Source: Blastocatellia bacterium UBA7656
GTDB lineage: Bacteria; Acidobacteriota; Blastocatellia; UBA7656
NCBI GenBank assembly: GCA_002483445.1
Contig: DLHY01000065.1
Span: 27,532 to 91,531, forward strand
Reading direction: 5' to 3'
Length of the DNA: 64,000 bases
Positions 45,289-54,367 of the stretch are shown here, piece after piece. Under the pieces are notes generated by a model, which worked only from the letters and a program-made list of their open reading frames with translations, ran no database searches and was not told the DNA's origin. The position numbers and the translations under genes are program-made. Positions within the stretch are counted from its first letter, which is position 1; each line of letters starts with the position of its first letter.

Positions 45289-47769
45289 ATGAAGATTTCA
45301 TCTGCGCTCATAAGGGGAAGGGTAAGACAGTTTGTTTTCAAACGCAGATTTTCGGTCGCGCTGACGGCGACTCTGCTGGGTTTGTTGCTGGTGGCTCTGT
45401 TGCTTCAGAGCGCGGCATCGATAAACGGTAGCGCAAGTGCGCGCGAGGCGAAAGCGATTCTCGCGCTGATGGCGACTGAGCAAGCCAAGCTGACAGATAC
45501 AATGGATGGGGAGATGAACGATGAATTCGGCTTTTCGGTAGCGGTATCAGGCGATACGGCTATAGTCGGAGTTCCTCGTGATGAGTCAGGCGGGAATCAA
45601 CGCGGTTCGGCATTGATCTTCACGCGCTCAGGCTCGATGTGGTCGTTGCAGCAAAAGCTGACAGCCATGGATGGCGCCGATGGAGACCTGTATGGATGGT
45701 CAGTCGCCATAGACGGCGACACGGCTGTAGTCGCGGCGCGAAACGACGACATCACAGTCGGTATGATAACGAACGCCGATCAAGGTTCCGTGTATGTGTA
45801 TACGCGCAGCGGCGGGGTCTGGACCCAGCAACAGAAACTTACGGCAAGCGATGGCGGGCCGAGTGATCTGTTCGGGCATGACACAGATATAGACGGCGAT
45901 ACCTTGATAGCAGGAACACTTACTGAAGACGCAGCTTATGTCTTCACGCGCAGCGGCGGGGTATGGGCGCAGCAACAAAAGTTGCCGAAGCCCGCGATAG
46001 CGGGAGGGAATGCCGGAGGATTCGGGAATGCAGTCGGCGTAGATGCGGATACTGCGATCATCGGAGCGCCCAATGCCAGCCTCGATTCAAACACCAACTT
46101 TGAAGGCGCTGCCTTTGTATTCACACGCAGCGGCGGTGTCTGGACTCAACAACAGATGCTGACCGGCGAAGCGCCTGCAGATCCGTCTGCCGAGTTCGGC
46201 GTCTCGGTTGGAATCAGCGGAGATAGCGTCATCATCGGCTCTCCTAGCGATGTTGCCATGGGTGAGTTTATAGCGCAGGGCGCGGCTTATGTTTTTACCC
46301 GCTCGGGGATGACGTGGACGCTTCAGCAAAGAATTGATGCGTCAGACAACTCAGGCGTCGGGAGAACGGTTGCCATAGACGGAGATCAGTGTGTCACCGC
46401 ACAGCCTTTCAATACGGTCGGGATGAATACGGCTCAGGGAGCAGCGTTCTTCTACGAGCGAGTGGCGGGCGTGTGGGGTTCGGAGCAAAAGCTCACAGGC
46501 AGCGACAGCGCTGCGATGGATCGATTCGGCACTTCGATTGATGTGAACAACTGCACCGTCATCGCTGGCGCTCCGTTTGACGACATCTCGGCGAACGCGG
46601 ATCAGGGATCGGCTTATGTCCTGCTCGCTTGTACTCCTCCCGTAGTTGCGGATTTGCAAATTACCAAGAGTGATAGCGCCGATCCTGTCATCGGCGGCAG
46701 CAGTCTGACCTACACTCTGACGGTCACAAACAACGGCCCCGATGATGCAACGGGTGTCGTCGTCACCGATATGCTTCCGGCAGGCGTGAGCTACGTTTCG
46801 GACACATGCGGCGCTGGCCCTCCTGTGGGAAGCACGCTCACCTGGAACATCGGCAATCTGGCAAACGGCGCGACCGTTATGTGTCAGGTGACGGTCACGG
46901 TTTCTCCCATCATGACTTGCAGCGCGATGCTTTCAAACACGGCATCAGTGACCGGCACAGAAACCGATTCCAATGTGGCGAATAATTCCGACATGGAAAC
47001 GACGATGGTCGTCAATTCGCCTCTCATTTCCTGCCCAGCAAACATCACCGTCAATGCCGCAGCGGGGCAATGCGCGGCATCAGTTCCATTTTCTGTAACG
47101 GCGATGGGCAATCCGTCGCCGACCGTCACTTGCAAAATCGGAATGACCACGATCACCTCTCCGCACACTTTCCCTGTCGGAGTGACGACCGTAGATTGCA
47201 CAGCTACTAACGGGTGTATGCCCGACGCGATGTGCAGTTTCACCGTCACGGTCAACGACAACCAGCCGCCGCAGATAGTCTGTCCGCCCACACAGGTCGT
47301 GCCGCCCGGAGTGGTCAATTATCCTGCGCCTACTCCGACTGACAACTGCTCAATCGCTCAGACAGTCTGCACGCCCCCTTCAGGCTCGGTCTTCCCCGCC
47401 GGAGTGACGACTGTCACCTGCACGACGACCGATGCGAGCGGCAATATGTCGAGTTGCAGTTTTGCGGTCACTACCTTCGATCTATCGATTACGAGCGACA
47501 GCGGAGGAGGCAAAATAATGATCAACACCGTGACGGGCGATTACCTCATCTGCTGCGGCGGGATGACGGTCAGCGGCAAGGGGACGATTACGAAGAAGGG
47601 ATGCACGCTGACGCTGACGCACAATCCGCAGGACAGAAGGGTGACAGCCATCTACGACACGTGTCGAAAGACGGGGCAGGGGACGTTGCAGATGCCGCCG
47701 GGTACGGTGAAGTGTTCGTTTACGGACAGGAACACTGTCGATAGCACGGTGTCGAGTTGTGGCAGTTGA
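45289..47769 (+). CDS. Secreted seven-bladed FG-GAP propeller protein with DUF11, HYR domains and Cys-rich C-terminus
   Basis: An 826-residue protein. The ATG follows ataggaggc. An N-terminal hydrophobic export segment (ALTATLLGLLLVALLLQSAA) is followed by seven FG-GAP-like repeats (FGFSVAVSGDTAIVGVP type), enough for one seven-bladed propeller. A DUF11 domain follows (ADLQITKSDSADPVIGGSSL), then two HYR domains (ISCPANITV, QIVCPPTQVV). The last 90 residues are a cysteine-rich domain (TGDYLICCGG, SGKGTI, LQMPPG, CSFTDRNT) shared with the next gene. It is likely surface-attached and possibly adhesive (inference from the architecture). A TTAAT triple repeat lies upstream. Confidence 0.85.
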   Translation: MKISSALIRGRVRQFVFKRRFSVALTATLLGLLLVALLLQSAASINGSASAREAKAILALMATEQAKLTDTMDGEMNDEFGFSVAVSGDTAIVGVPRDESGGNQRGSALIFTRSGSMWSLQQKLTAMDGADGDLYGWSVAIDGDTAVVAARNDDITVGMITNADQGSVYVYTRSGGVWTQQQKLTASDGGPSDLFGHDTDIDGDTLIAGTLTEDAAYVFTRSGGVWAQQQKLPKPAIAGGNAGGFGNAVGVDADTAIIGAPNASLDSNTNFEGAAFVFTRSGGVWTQQQMLTGEAPADPSAEFGVSVGISGDSVIIGSPSDVAMGEFIAQGAAYVFTRSGMTWTLQQRIDASDNSGVGRTVAIDGDQCVTAQPFNTVGMNTAQGAAFFYERVAGVWGSEQKLTGSDSAAMDRFGTSIDVNNCTVIAGAPFDDISANADQGSAYVLLACTPPVVADLQITKSDSADPVIGGSSLTYTLTVTNNGPDDATGVVVTDMLPAGVSYVSDTCGAGPPVGSTLTWNIGNLANGATVMCQVTVTVSPIMTCSAMLSNTASVTGTETDSNVANNSDMETTMVVNSPLISCPANITVNAAAGQCAASVPFSVTAMGNPSPTVTCKIGMTTITSPHTFPVGVTTVDCTATNGCMPDAMCSFTVTVNDNQPPQIVCPPTQVVPPGVVNYPAPTPTDNCSIAQTVCTPPSGSVFPAGVTTVTCTTTDASGNMSSCSFAVTTFDLSITSDSGGGKIMINTVTGDYLICCGGMTVSGKGTITKKGCTLTLTHNPQDRRVTAIYDTCRKTGQGTLQMPPGTVKCSFTDRNTVDSTVSSCGS

Positions 47770-47776
47770 AAGAGAA

Positions 47777-47877
47777 CCTGACAAGGCAAAGCCCTGGGTT
47801 GATCTTGTCAGGAGCCGGGGAGTCAGGTCGGCGCAATGAAGGGTGTGAGGGCAACCTTCTGATGCCTGCCTGACTCC
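47777..47877 (+). other. Two hairpins between the FG-GAP/HYR genes
   Basis: cctgacaag (47777) pairs with cttgtcagg (47804-47812), and ggagtcagg (47819) pairs with cctgactcc (47869-47877). Neither has a T tract. They may attenuate read-through from the first to the second surface-protein gene. Confidence 0.4.
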
Positions 47878-47941
47878 GCGAGTTCAATAGTATTGCTGCG
47901 TCCCGTCCATAATTTGTTCAATCTCTAGGAGGAATTCCTCA

Positions 47942-50900
47942 ATGTCTCTACCATCAAGCTTGAGGGATCGGCTTGTCTTTCCCTTTCTCATAACCATCAT
48001 CCTTGCAGCCTTTCTTTTCTGGTCGCAGAATCCTTCCCCCTATCTCGAATCATCCGGGGTTGAAATGCCCCATTTGCAAGGCGAAGCGGCAAAGGCTTAT
48101 CTCAAACAAAACGGATTTTATGAACCCATCATCGAGCGAGTGAATGCCTCTCGATATGAGATCGAATCAAATGAGCGGGTCGGCGCGTCGAGCAGAGGCA
48201 TTGACTACGAGGCCGCCAACCCGCGACAGGGTTATCGCACCCTTTTCACGCCCGATCAGATAGCAGTGATGTCTGAGAAAGAAAACGAGCAGAGATGGCG
48301 ACTGGGGTTGAAGCTGAAAGGTTATGGCTACGGAGAGCGATTGATTGAGGTAGGCGAAAGCAGGATCAGGGCAGATGGAAACCGTGTCGAGATGATCAAA
48401 GCAGCAGTCCCTCACAACTACGGATCGCTTTTACCTTCGATGACAGCAAGCCGATGGCCAATTAACGATCATCGACCCACGATCACCGAGTGGTATGTCA
48501 ACCGACCAGAAGGGCTGGAACAGGGATTTACCGTCAACGCGCCGCCGGAAGCGCGAGGCATTGACGAACGATTGCAAGTCGCGCTCGAAGTGAGCGGCGA
48601 CTGGCGCGCGGAACTACAAGAAGGCGGACAGGCGATCAGGCTGAGAAACGCCGAGGGCGTCACGCTGCTTTACAACAAACTGGTCGCTTTCGACGCGCAT
48701 GGGCGGGCGCTGGAATCGCGCATGATGGTCGGCAGTGACGAAATCCGCCTGGAAGTCTACGACGAGGAAGCAGCCTATCCGGTGACGATAGACCCGATTC
48801 TGACCTTCGTTCAGGAAATTCATGCAAGCGATCCCGGCCCCGGCACCTTTGAGGTTTTCGGATCGAGTGTTGCCATAGATGGCGACACGATCGTTGTCGG
48901 AGCTTCTAACAAAGATGATCCAGTGAAAGGCGCGAATTCAGGCGCGGCTTACGTATTCGTCCGGTCAGGAGGGATGTGGGTTCAGGAGGCGAAGCTTCTG
49001 GGAAGTGATATCGGCGTAAACAATCAGTTCGGAACATCTATCGACATGAGCGGCGACACAATCGTTGTCGGCACTCCATTCAATGCGGAAAAGGGATTTA
49101 ATGCAGGAGCGGCTTATGTGTTTGTAAGAAACGCGGGCGTTTGGACACAGCAGCAGAAATTGACAGGCATCGATACATCAGCCTCTGACATTTTTGGCGT
49201 AGATGTCAGTATAGATGGAGATAACATTCTCATAGGCGCTTCCACCGACCGTATCGGAGCGGTCTTTGCGGGTTCAGCTTTTGTATTCGTGCGGAACGCA
49301 GGCGTGTGGACACAACAGGCGAAACTGATAGCGAGCGGAGCGCCGATAAATCAACGATTTGCAGCTTCCGTCGCGATTGAAGGCAACAGAGCGGTCATTA
49401 CGGCTCCTCTTGCCGATGATGTGGCAACGAATTCCGGCGCATTTTATATCTTTGAGAGATCGGGTACGACGTGGACAGAACAGGCGAGACTCAAAACAAG
49501 TGATGCAGAGGCAGAACAGATGTTAGGGGTGGGGAGTAACTCCTGCGCTATCAATGGCGACACGATAATCGTTTCGACGATACGCGATGATGATCCGATC
49601 GTCGGGCAGGATGTTGGCGCGGCTTATGTCTTCGTCAACAGTGGCGGCGTATGGATGGAGCAACAAAAGCTGACTCCACCCGATCCGAGGCTTATCGGAT
49701 TTTTCGGCACATCTGTAGCAATCGAAGGAGACACTGTCTATATTGGCATGATACGAGACGCGCCTTTCGGTAAACTGGGAGCAGGTTCTGTTTATGTATA
49801 TACCCGCGCAGGCGGCGTCTGGACATTTGACCAAAAACTCATAGCGCCTGATGCCATAGGTTTTGAAGAATTTGGCAACGCCATTTCAGTTGATAATCAA
49901 AACCTGGTGATCGGAGCGTGGATGAGCAGCGATTCGGCTCAGTTTTCAGGCTCGGCCTATATCTTTTCGGGCCCCTCTCTGCCAACGCTCAATTGTCCGA
50001 CGGAAATAGTCCGAAGCACCGATCCCGGAATGTGTTCAGCCATCATCAATCTCTCGTTGATGCCGGGCGGCAACCCAACCCCTACGGTCACTTGTACACC
50101 GCCTTCCGGGTCTTCTTTCCCCCTCGGCGTGACGACAGTCGCCTGCACTGCGGATAATGGCAATCCAACTACGGCATCGTGTACTTTCACGGTCAGAGTC
50201 GTTGATAGTCAGGCACCTGTACTCACTTGCCCGCTGGTCATCCGGCAAAACAACGGTATGGGACAATGCTCTGCGATTGTCAGTTATACGGCTACCGCTC
50301 TTGATGCGTGCGACGGCTCGGTGACGCCTTCGTGCAATCCCGCTTCAGGCACTTCGTTTCCCGTTGGCATAACGACAGTGACCTGCTCGGCGACCGATGT
50401 CGCGGGCAATACTGGAACCTGTTCGTTTAATGTCGAAATCGCCGACAGGCAGTCGCCTGCCATCACTTGTCCCACCGTAAACATAAGCCTGAATACCGAA
50501 CCCGGACAATGCACAGCGGTGGCGACGTACACCATCGCGGCTAACGATAACTGCGACGGTCCGCTGACCCCAACTTGCAATTTTGCGTCCGGTCACGCTT
50601 TTCCAAAAGGTCTGACAACGGTCAGATGTGATGTGACGGATGCTGCGGGAAATCTGACCAGTTGCGGTTTTATCGTCACTGTCACTGATAATGAAAACCC
50701 GACGCTGGCCTGCCCGTCGAACATTACGACAACCACAGACAATGGGGTGTGCGCATCTGCTGTCAACTATTCGCTGCCTGTCGCCTCGGATAACTGCCCC
50801 GACGTAGGGATGCCTTCCTGTAACCCTGCGAGCGGCTCGGCATTCCCCAGAGGCGTGACGACAGTGACCTGTTCGGTCAGCGACGCGGCGGGCAACGCGG

Positions 50901-52165
50901 GCAACTGCTCATTCACCGTGACAGTGAATGATGATGACGCTCCTTCGCTCGTATGTCCGCCTAACCAGACAGTGGGAACCAGAGCGAGCGACTGCATGGC
51001 TGTGGCTAACTTCACTGCGACAGCCAATGATATCTGCGACGGCGCGATCACTCCGACCTGCAACCCTCTGTCGGGATCAACCTTCACGCGAGGTGTCGCG
51101 ACAGTGAACTGCTCGGCGACGGATGCCGCAGGCAATACGGCGAATTGCTCGTTTACAGTGACAGTCCTTGATGACGACGCGCCGATTGTCGCCTGCCCCG
51201 CGCCCGTGACAGCAGGAACGGCAGGGGGCGGTTGCTCGGCTATCGCCGGTTTCACTGCAACGGTTACAGACAACTGCGACGGTGCGATTGCGCCTAATTG
51301 CTCGCCCGCGTCCGGTTCCGTATTTCCGAAAGGCATCACGACAGTCACCTGCTCGGCGACCGACACGGCAGGCAACACAGGCAATTGCTCGTTCACCGTT
51401 ACCGTAATCGATGACGATGCGCCGATGATAGCGTGTCCTGCAAACATCAGCAGAAACAATGACGCGGGACTGTGCTCGGCAGTAGTCATGTTCACCGCAA
51501 CGGCAACAGACAACTGCGCGCTTGCGGGCGTGGTTGCCAGCCCCCCGTCAGGCACAGCCTTCCCCGTCGGAGTGACTACGGTCAGCGTGACGGCTACCGA
51601 TACATCTGGGAACCAATCGGTCTGTATGTTCACGGTGACGGTGACAGATAACGAAGCGGCGCAGATCGTCTGTCCGCCGACTCAGTTCGTGATGCAGGGG
51701 GCAGTGACTTATCCCAATCCGACTATTTCCGACAACTGCGCGGGAGCGAGTTTCGCCTGCGCACCGCCGTCAGGATCGATCTTCCCAGCCGGTATTTCGA
51801 CCGTCACCTGCGCGGCGACCGACGCAAGCGGCAACACGTCGAGTTGCAGTTTCGCAGTTACGACCTTCGATGTCTGTTTGCAAGACGATGCCAATTCCCG
51901 CAACAAGCTCTTCTTCCTCTCGACGACGGGCGACTATATGTTCTGCTGCGCCGACGGAACTACTGTATCGGGGAAAGGCATAGCGATGATTTCGGGATGC
52001 ACAGTCACCTTGAATCACCTGATAGGCGCTCATCGAGTGCAGGCAAATGTGAGTCGCTGCTCGATCAATAAGGGAACAGCAGTGCTGCAAATGCCGGTAG
52101 GCGTAACCAAGTGCCAGATAACTGACCGGAATACGACTAACAACTTCTGCGCCTGCGGAAACTGA
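47942..52165 (+). CDS. Giant secreted FG-GAP propeller protein with eight HYR domains and Cys-rich C-terminus
   Basis: A 1407-residue protein starting after gaggaattcctca. It has an N-terminal hydrophobic segment (FPFLITIILAAFLFW) and a domain of about 280 residues of the type found before propellers in such proteins (EWYVNRPEGLEQGFTVNAP, AYPVTIDPILTFVQ). Seven FG-GAP-like repeats follow. Then come eight HYR domains of about 80 residues, each with CP, the DNCDG core and the TDAAGN / CSFTVTV end. The C-terminal 85-residue Cys-rich domain is homologous to that of the previous gene. It is probably an extended rod holding a propeller on the cell surface. The HYR region is a tandem repeat at DNA level and may recombine. 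Confidence 0.87.
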   Translation: MSLPSSLRDRLVFPFLITIILAAFLFWSQNPSPYLESSGVEMPHLQGEAAKAYLKQNGFYEPIIERVNASRYEIESNERVGASSRGIDYEAANPRQGYRTLFTPDQIAVMSEKENEQRWRLGLKLKGYGYGERLIEVGESRIRADGNRVEMIKAAVPHNYGSLLPSMTASRWPINDHRPTITEWYVNRPEGLEQGFTVNAPPEARGIDERLQVALEVSGDWRAELQEGGQAIRLRNAEGVTLLYNKLVAFDAHGRALESRMMVGSDEIRLEVYDEEAAYPVTIDPILTFVQEIHASDPGPGTFEVFGSSVAIDGDTIVVGASNKDDPVKGANSGAAYVFVRSGGMWVQEAKLLGSDIGVNNQFGTSIDMSGDTIVVGTPFNAEKGFNAGAAYVFVRNAGVWTQQQKLTGIDTSASDIFGVDVSIDGDNILIGASTDRIGAVFAGSAFVFVRNAGVWTQQAKLIASGAPINQRFAASVAIEGNRAVITAPLADDVATNSGAFYIFERSGTTWTEQARLKTSDAEAEQMLGVGSNSCAINGDTIIVSTIRDDDPIVGQDVGAAYVFVNSGGVWMEQQKLTPPDPRLIGFFGTSVAIEGDTVYIGMIRDAPFGKLGAGSVYVYTRAGGVWTFDQKLIAPDAIGFEEFGNAISVDNQNLVIGAWMSSDSAQFSGSAYIFSGPSLPTLNCPTEIVRSTDPGMCSAIINLSLMPGGNPTPTVTCTPPSGSSFPLGVTTVACTADNGNPTTASCTFTVRVVDSQAPVLTCPLVIRQNNGMGQCSAIVSYTATALDACDGSVTPSCNPASGTSFPVGITTVTCSATDVAGNTGTCSFNVEIADRQSPAITCPTVNISLNTEPGQCTAVATYTIAANDNCDGPLTPTCNFASGHAFPKGLTTVRCDVTDAAGNLTSCGFIVTVTDNENPTLACPSNITTTTDNGVCASAVNYSLPVASDNCPDVGMPSCNPASGSAFPRGVTTVTCSVSDAAGNAGNCSFTVTVNDDDAPSLVCPPNQTVGTRASDCMAVANFTATANDICDGAITPTCNPLSGSTFTRGVATVNCSATDAAGNTANCSFTVTVLDDDAPIVACPAPVTAGTAGGGCSAIAGFTATVTDNCDGAIAPNCSPASGSVFPKGITTVTCSATDTAGNTGNCSFTVTVIDDDAPMIACPANISRNNDAGLCSAVVMFTATATDNCALAGVVASPPSGTAFPVGVTTVSVTATDTSGNQSVCMFTVTVTDNEAAQIVCPPTQFVMQGAVTYPNPTISDNCAGASFACAPPSGSIFPAGISTVTCAATDASGNTSSCSFAVTTFDVCLQDDANSRNKLFFLSTTGDYMFCCADGTTVSGKGIAMISGCTVTLNHLIGAHRVQANVSRCSINKGTAVLQMPVGVTKCQITDRNTTNNFCACGN

Positions 52166-52247
52166 ATTTCGTCCGGGTTGCGAGTATCAGGGGTTTGTTC
52201 GAGCGACGCAAAACAGGTTTTCACGGCTGGTCTTTTCCTCAACCAGC

Positions 52248-52281
52248 AGGGCGATCATCGAAAGATGGTCGCCCTTTTTTT
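52248..52281 (+). terminator. Strong intrinsic terminator
   Basis: A 12-bp stem (52248-52259 with 52264-52275, one G-U pair) closed by a GAAA tetraloop is followed by seven T. It ends transcription of the giant HYR gene and overlaps the stop of the convergent regulator gene. Confidence 0.92.
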
Positions 52282-54187
52282 ACGGGAATCCGATTCGGCG
52301 GAGCAAGTCCTGAAACCTTTCATCCGAGCGTAGAGGGTTGAATCGCGGATCGACCTTCAAATAAACAAGCAGTTCCTGACGATCCGCATAAGCTTTTTCG
52401 AGCAGGCGCATCGTTTTATCTCTGTCTCCGAGTCCGGCGTAAACTCCCGCGATCCCGTACAACACACGCGGTTCCTCTTTAGCCATCTCCTCGTAAGGTT
52501 TGATTATCTGCAATGCCCGCTTTTTCCTTCCTGAGACGGCCAGGATGTGCGCAATGCGAGACGGGTACAACTTCTCCATGTCTTTATATTTGAACTGAGC
52601 GAGAGACTCTTCATACATGCCCTTTGCTTCAAAAGCGAGGCCGAGAGCGAGGCGCGCGACTACGAAGTCCGGCTCCATCTCAATCGTCCTGCGGCATTGG
52701 TTTATGGCCTCGTCGTAGTCGCCAGCGTAGTAGAGTATCCATGCCAGATCGCTGTTTATGATGACCGAAAGCGGATCGATATCCAAAGCCCTCCGCATCT
52801 CAGCTACGGCCTCTTCCGTCTTCCCCGTGAAGGTGAGATATTCGCCGTACCAGTGATGTGCCGTAGCGTAATTCGGATTCAGGTCAAGTGCGCGTTTGAA
52901 CGATTCTTCGGCTCCCTTCCAGTCCCAGTAATAACGCATCCGGGTGTAAGCGAGCGAATTATGGGCTTCGGCAAGCATGGGATCGATCTCAAGAGCTTTC
53001 ATCGCTGCGGCTTTCGCTTTAGGGTATGTATCGTGCCGATTGGCGTCGCCGAAAATGGTAAGCAGATTATAAGCGTCTGCCAGCCCCGCGTATGCCATCG
53101 CATAGACCGGATCGAGTTCTATCGCCTTCTCGAAAAGTTCTTTGGCTTTCTGAAGGCCTTCGCCTGTTCTCTTGTTCCAGAAATATCTTCCTTTTATATA
53201 AGCCTGATACGCTTCCACGTTTTCCGTGTAGTGTTTCGCAAGCCTGTTTTCTTCTTCGGCATTGAGTTTTGCGCTCACGGCCTTCGCCACTCGTCTCGAT
53301 ATTGAATCTTCTATGGCGAAGATATCGGTGAATTTTTCGTCGAATGATTCGGCCCACAGCGCCGATCCGTCCTCGACTTTCAACATCTGCACAGTGACTC
53401 GAATTCTCTCGCCCGATCTTTGAATTTTCCCTTCGAGCAAAAGATTCGCGCCCAGTTCGCGGCCTGCTCGAAGAGAATCCGCTTCCGCGCTGTCATATCT
53501 CAGCACTGCGCTTGTCGGGCGAACCACTATTTGTTTTATGTTGCTGAGTTTCGTTATCAGCGCATCGGCCATACCGAGACCGATGTGATCGTCGGCCTCC
53601 GGAGACAACTCTTTGAAAGGGAGGACTGCGATTATGTTGGCCGACGGCTGAAGGTCGGCAGGTCGTCGGGTTGCCGCTATCCAGAGGTAAGAGACGACAG
53701 CGATAACGATGAGCGACAAAGCGGGCAGGATGAATATTCGACGGCTGAGAAAAGAGGGCGGAGAAAGAACAGTGCTGACAGAAGAATCTTCTCTCTCCGC
53801 CTCGGATTCCTGCGCGCTCGATTGATATGGGGTTTCGATTGGCGCATCCACATCAGAGATCAAAGCGCCATCGCCATTGGCAGACTTCTTAACCGTCGCC
53901 ACGAAACTGTAACCGCGGCGCGGAACGGTGACGATATAACTATGTTCATCAGGTTGCTCGCCCAGCGCCTTCCTGAGAGAAGATACATGCACGTTGAGAT
54001 TTATTTGCTCGACGAAGGTATCGGGCCAGAGCTTCTCCATCAATTCGTTTCTATCGACGACGCGGCCGCTGTTTTCTACGAGCAGCAGCAGCAGGTCGAA
54101 TGCCTTAGGTGGAAGAGACACGCCTTGCTGTTCGCGAAAAAGAAGGCGCTTGACGGGATCAAGCTGGAATGGTCCGAAGTGGTACAA
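52280..54187 (-). CDS. Membrane-bound winged-helix TPR regulator (CadC-like), copy 1
   Basis: A 635-residue protein. Residues 1-100 are an OmpR/CadC-type winged helix (LLFREQQGVSLPPKAFDLLL, LWPDTFVEQINLNVHVSSLR, VTVPRRGYSFVA). One membrane helix follows at about 150-172, then a TolB/adenylate-cyclase-associated-like domain (IAVLPFKELSPEADDH, GRELGANLLLEGKIQRSG) and TPR repeats to the C-terminus. Such proteins bind DNA from the membrane and sense through the periplasmic part. The only usable start is TTG at 54187. The paralogue at 54368 is next upstream in the same direction. Confidence 0.85.
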   Translation of the reverse strand: MYHFGPFQLDPVKRLLFREQQGVSLPPKAFDLLLLLVENSGRVVDRNELMEKLWPDTFVEQINLNVHVSSLRKALGEQPDEHSYIVTVPRRGYSFVATVKKSANGDGALISDVDAPIETPYQSSAQESEAEREDSSVSTVLSPPSFLSRRIFILPALSLIVIAVVSYLWIAATRRPADLQPSANIIAVLPFKELSPEADDHIGLGMADALITKLSNIKQIVVRPTSAVLRYDSAEADSLRAGRELGANLLLEGKIQRSGERIRVTVQMLKVEDGSALWAESFDEKFTDIFAIEDSISRRVAKAVSAKLNAEEENRLAKHYTENVEAYQAYIKGRYFWNKRTGEGLQKAKELFEKAIELDPVYAMAYAGLADAYNLLTIFGDANRHDTYPKAKAAAMKALEIDPMLAEAHNSLAYTRMRYYWDWKGAEESFKRALDLNPNYATAHHWYGEYLTFTGKTEEAVAEMRRALDIDPLSVIINSDLAWILYYAGDYDEAINQCRRTIEMEPDFVVARLALGLAFEAKGMYEESLAQFKYKDMEKLYPSRIAHILAVSGRKKRALQIIKPYEEMAKEEPRVLYGIAGVYAGLGDRDKTMRLLEKAYADRQELLVYLKVDPRFNPLRSDERFQDLLRRIGFP

Positions 54188-54367
54188 CGCTCGCTACTCC
54201 CTTCCGTCGCTCTTCGATAACTATAGTAGAGAACAACGCTTCATCAAAATCCTGCCCTTCGAAATGCGCAAAGGATCGATCATCTCAGGCCACAGATAAA
54301 TGACTCAATGACTATCCCAGTCAAAGATACAAAGAGCCAGAAGACTTTTGAAGAACAATTCGCATAA

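Noticed and set aside
48167..51906. Several reverse-strand frames of 60-290 codons in the FG-GAP/HYR genes
   Set aside because: They are low-complexity antisense of repeated HYR codons and have no start signals or independent features.
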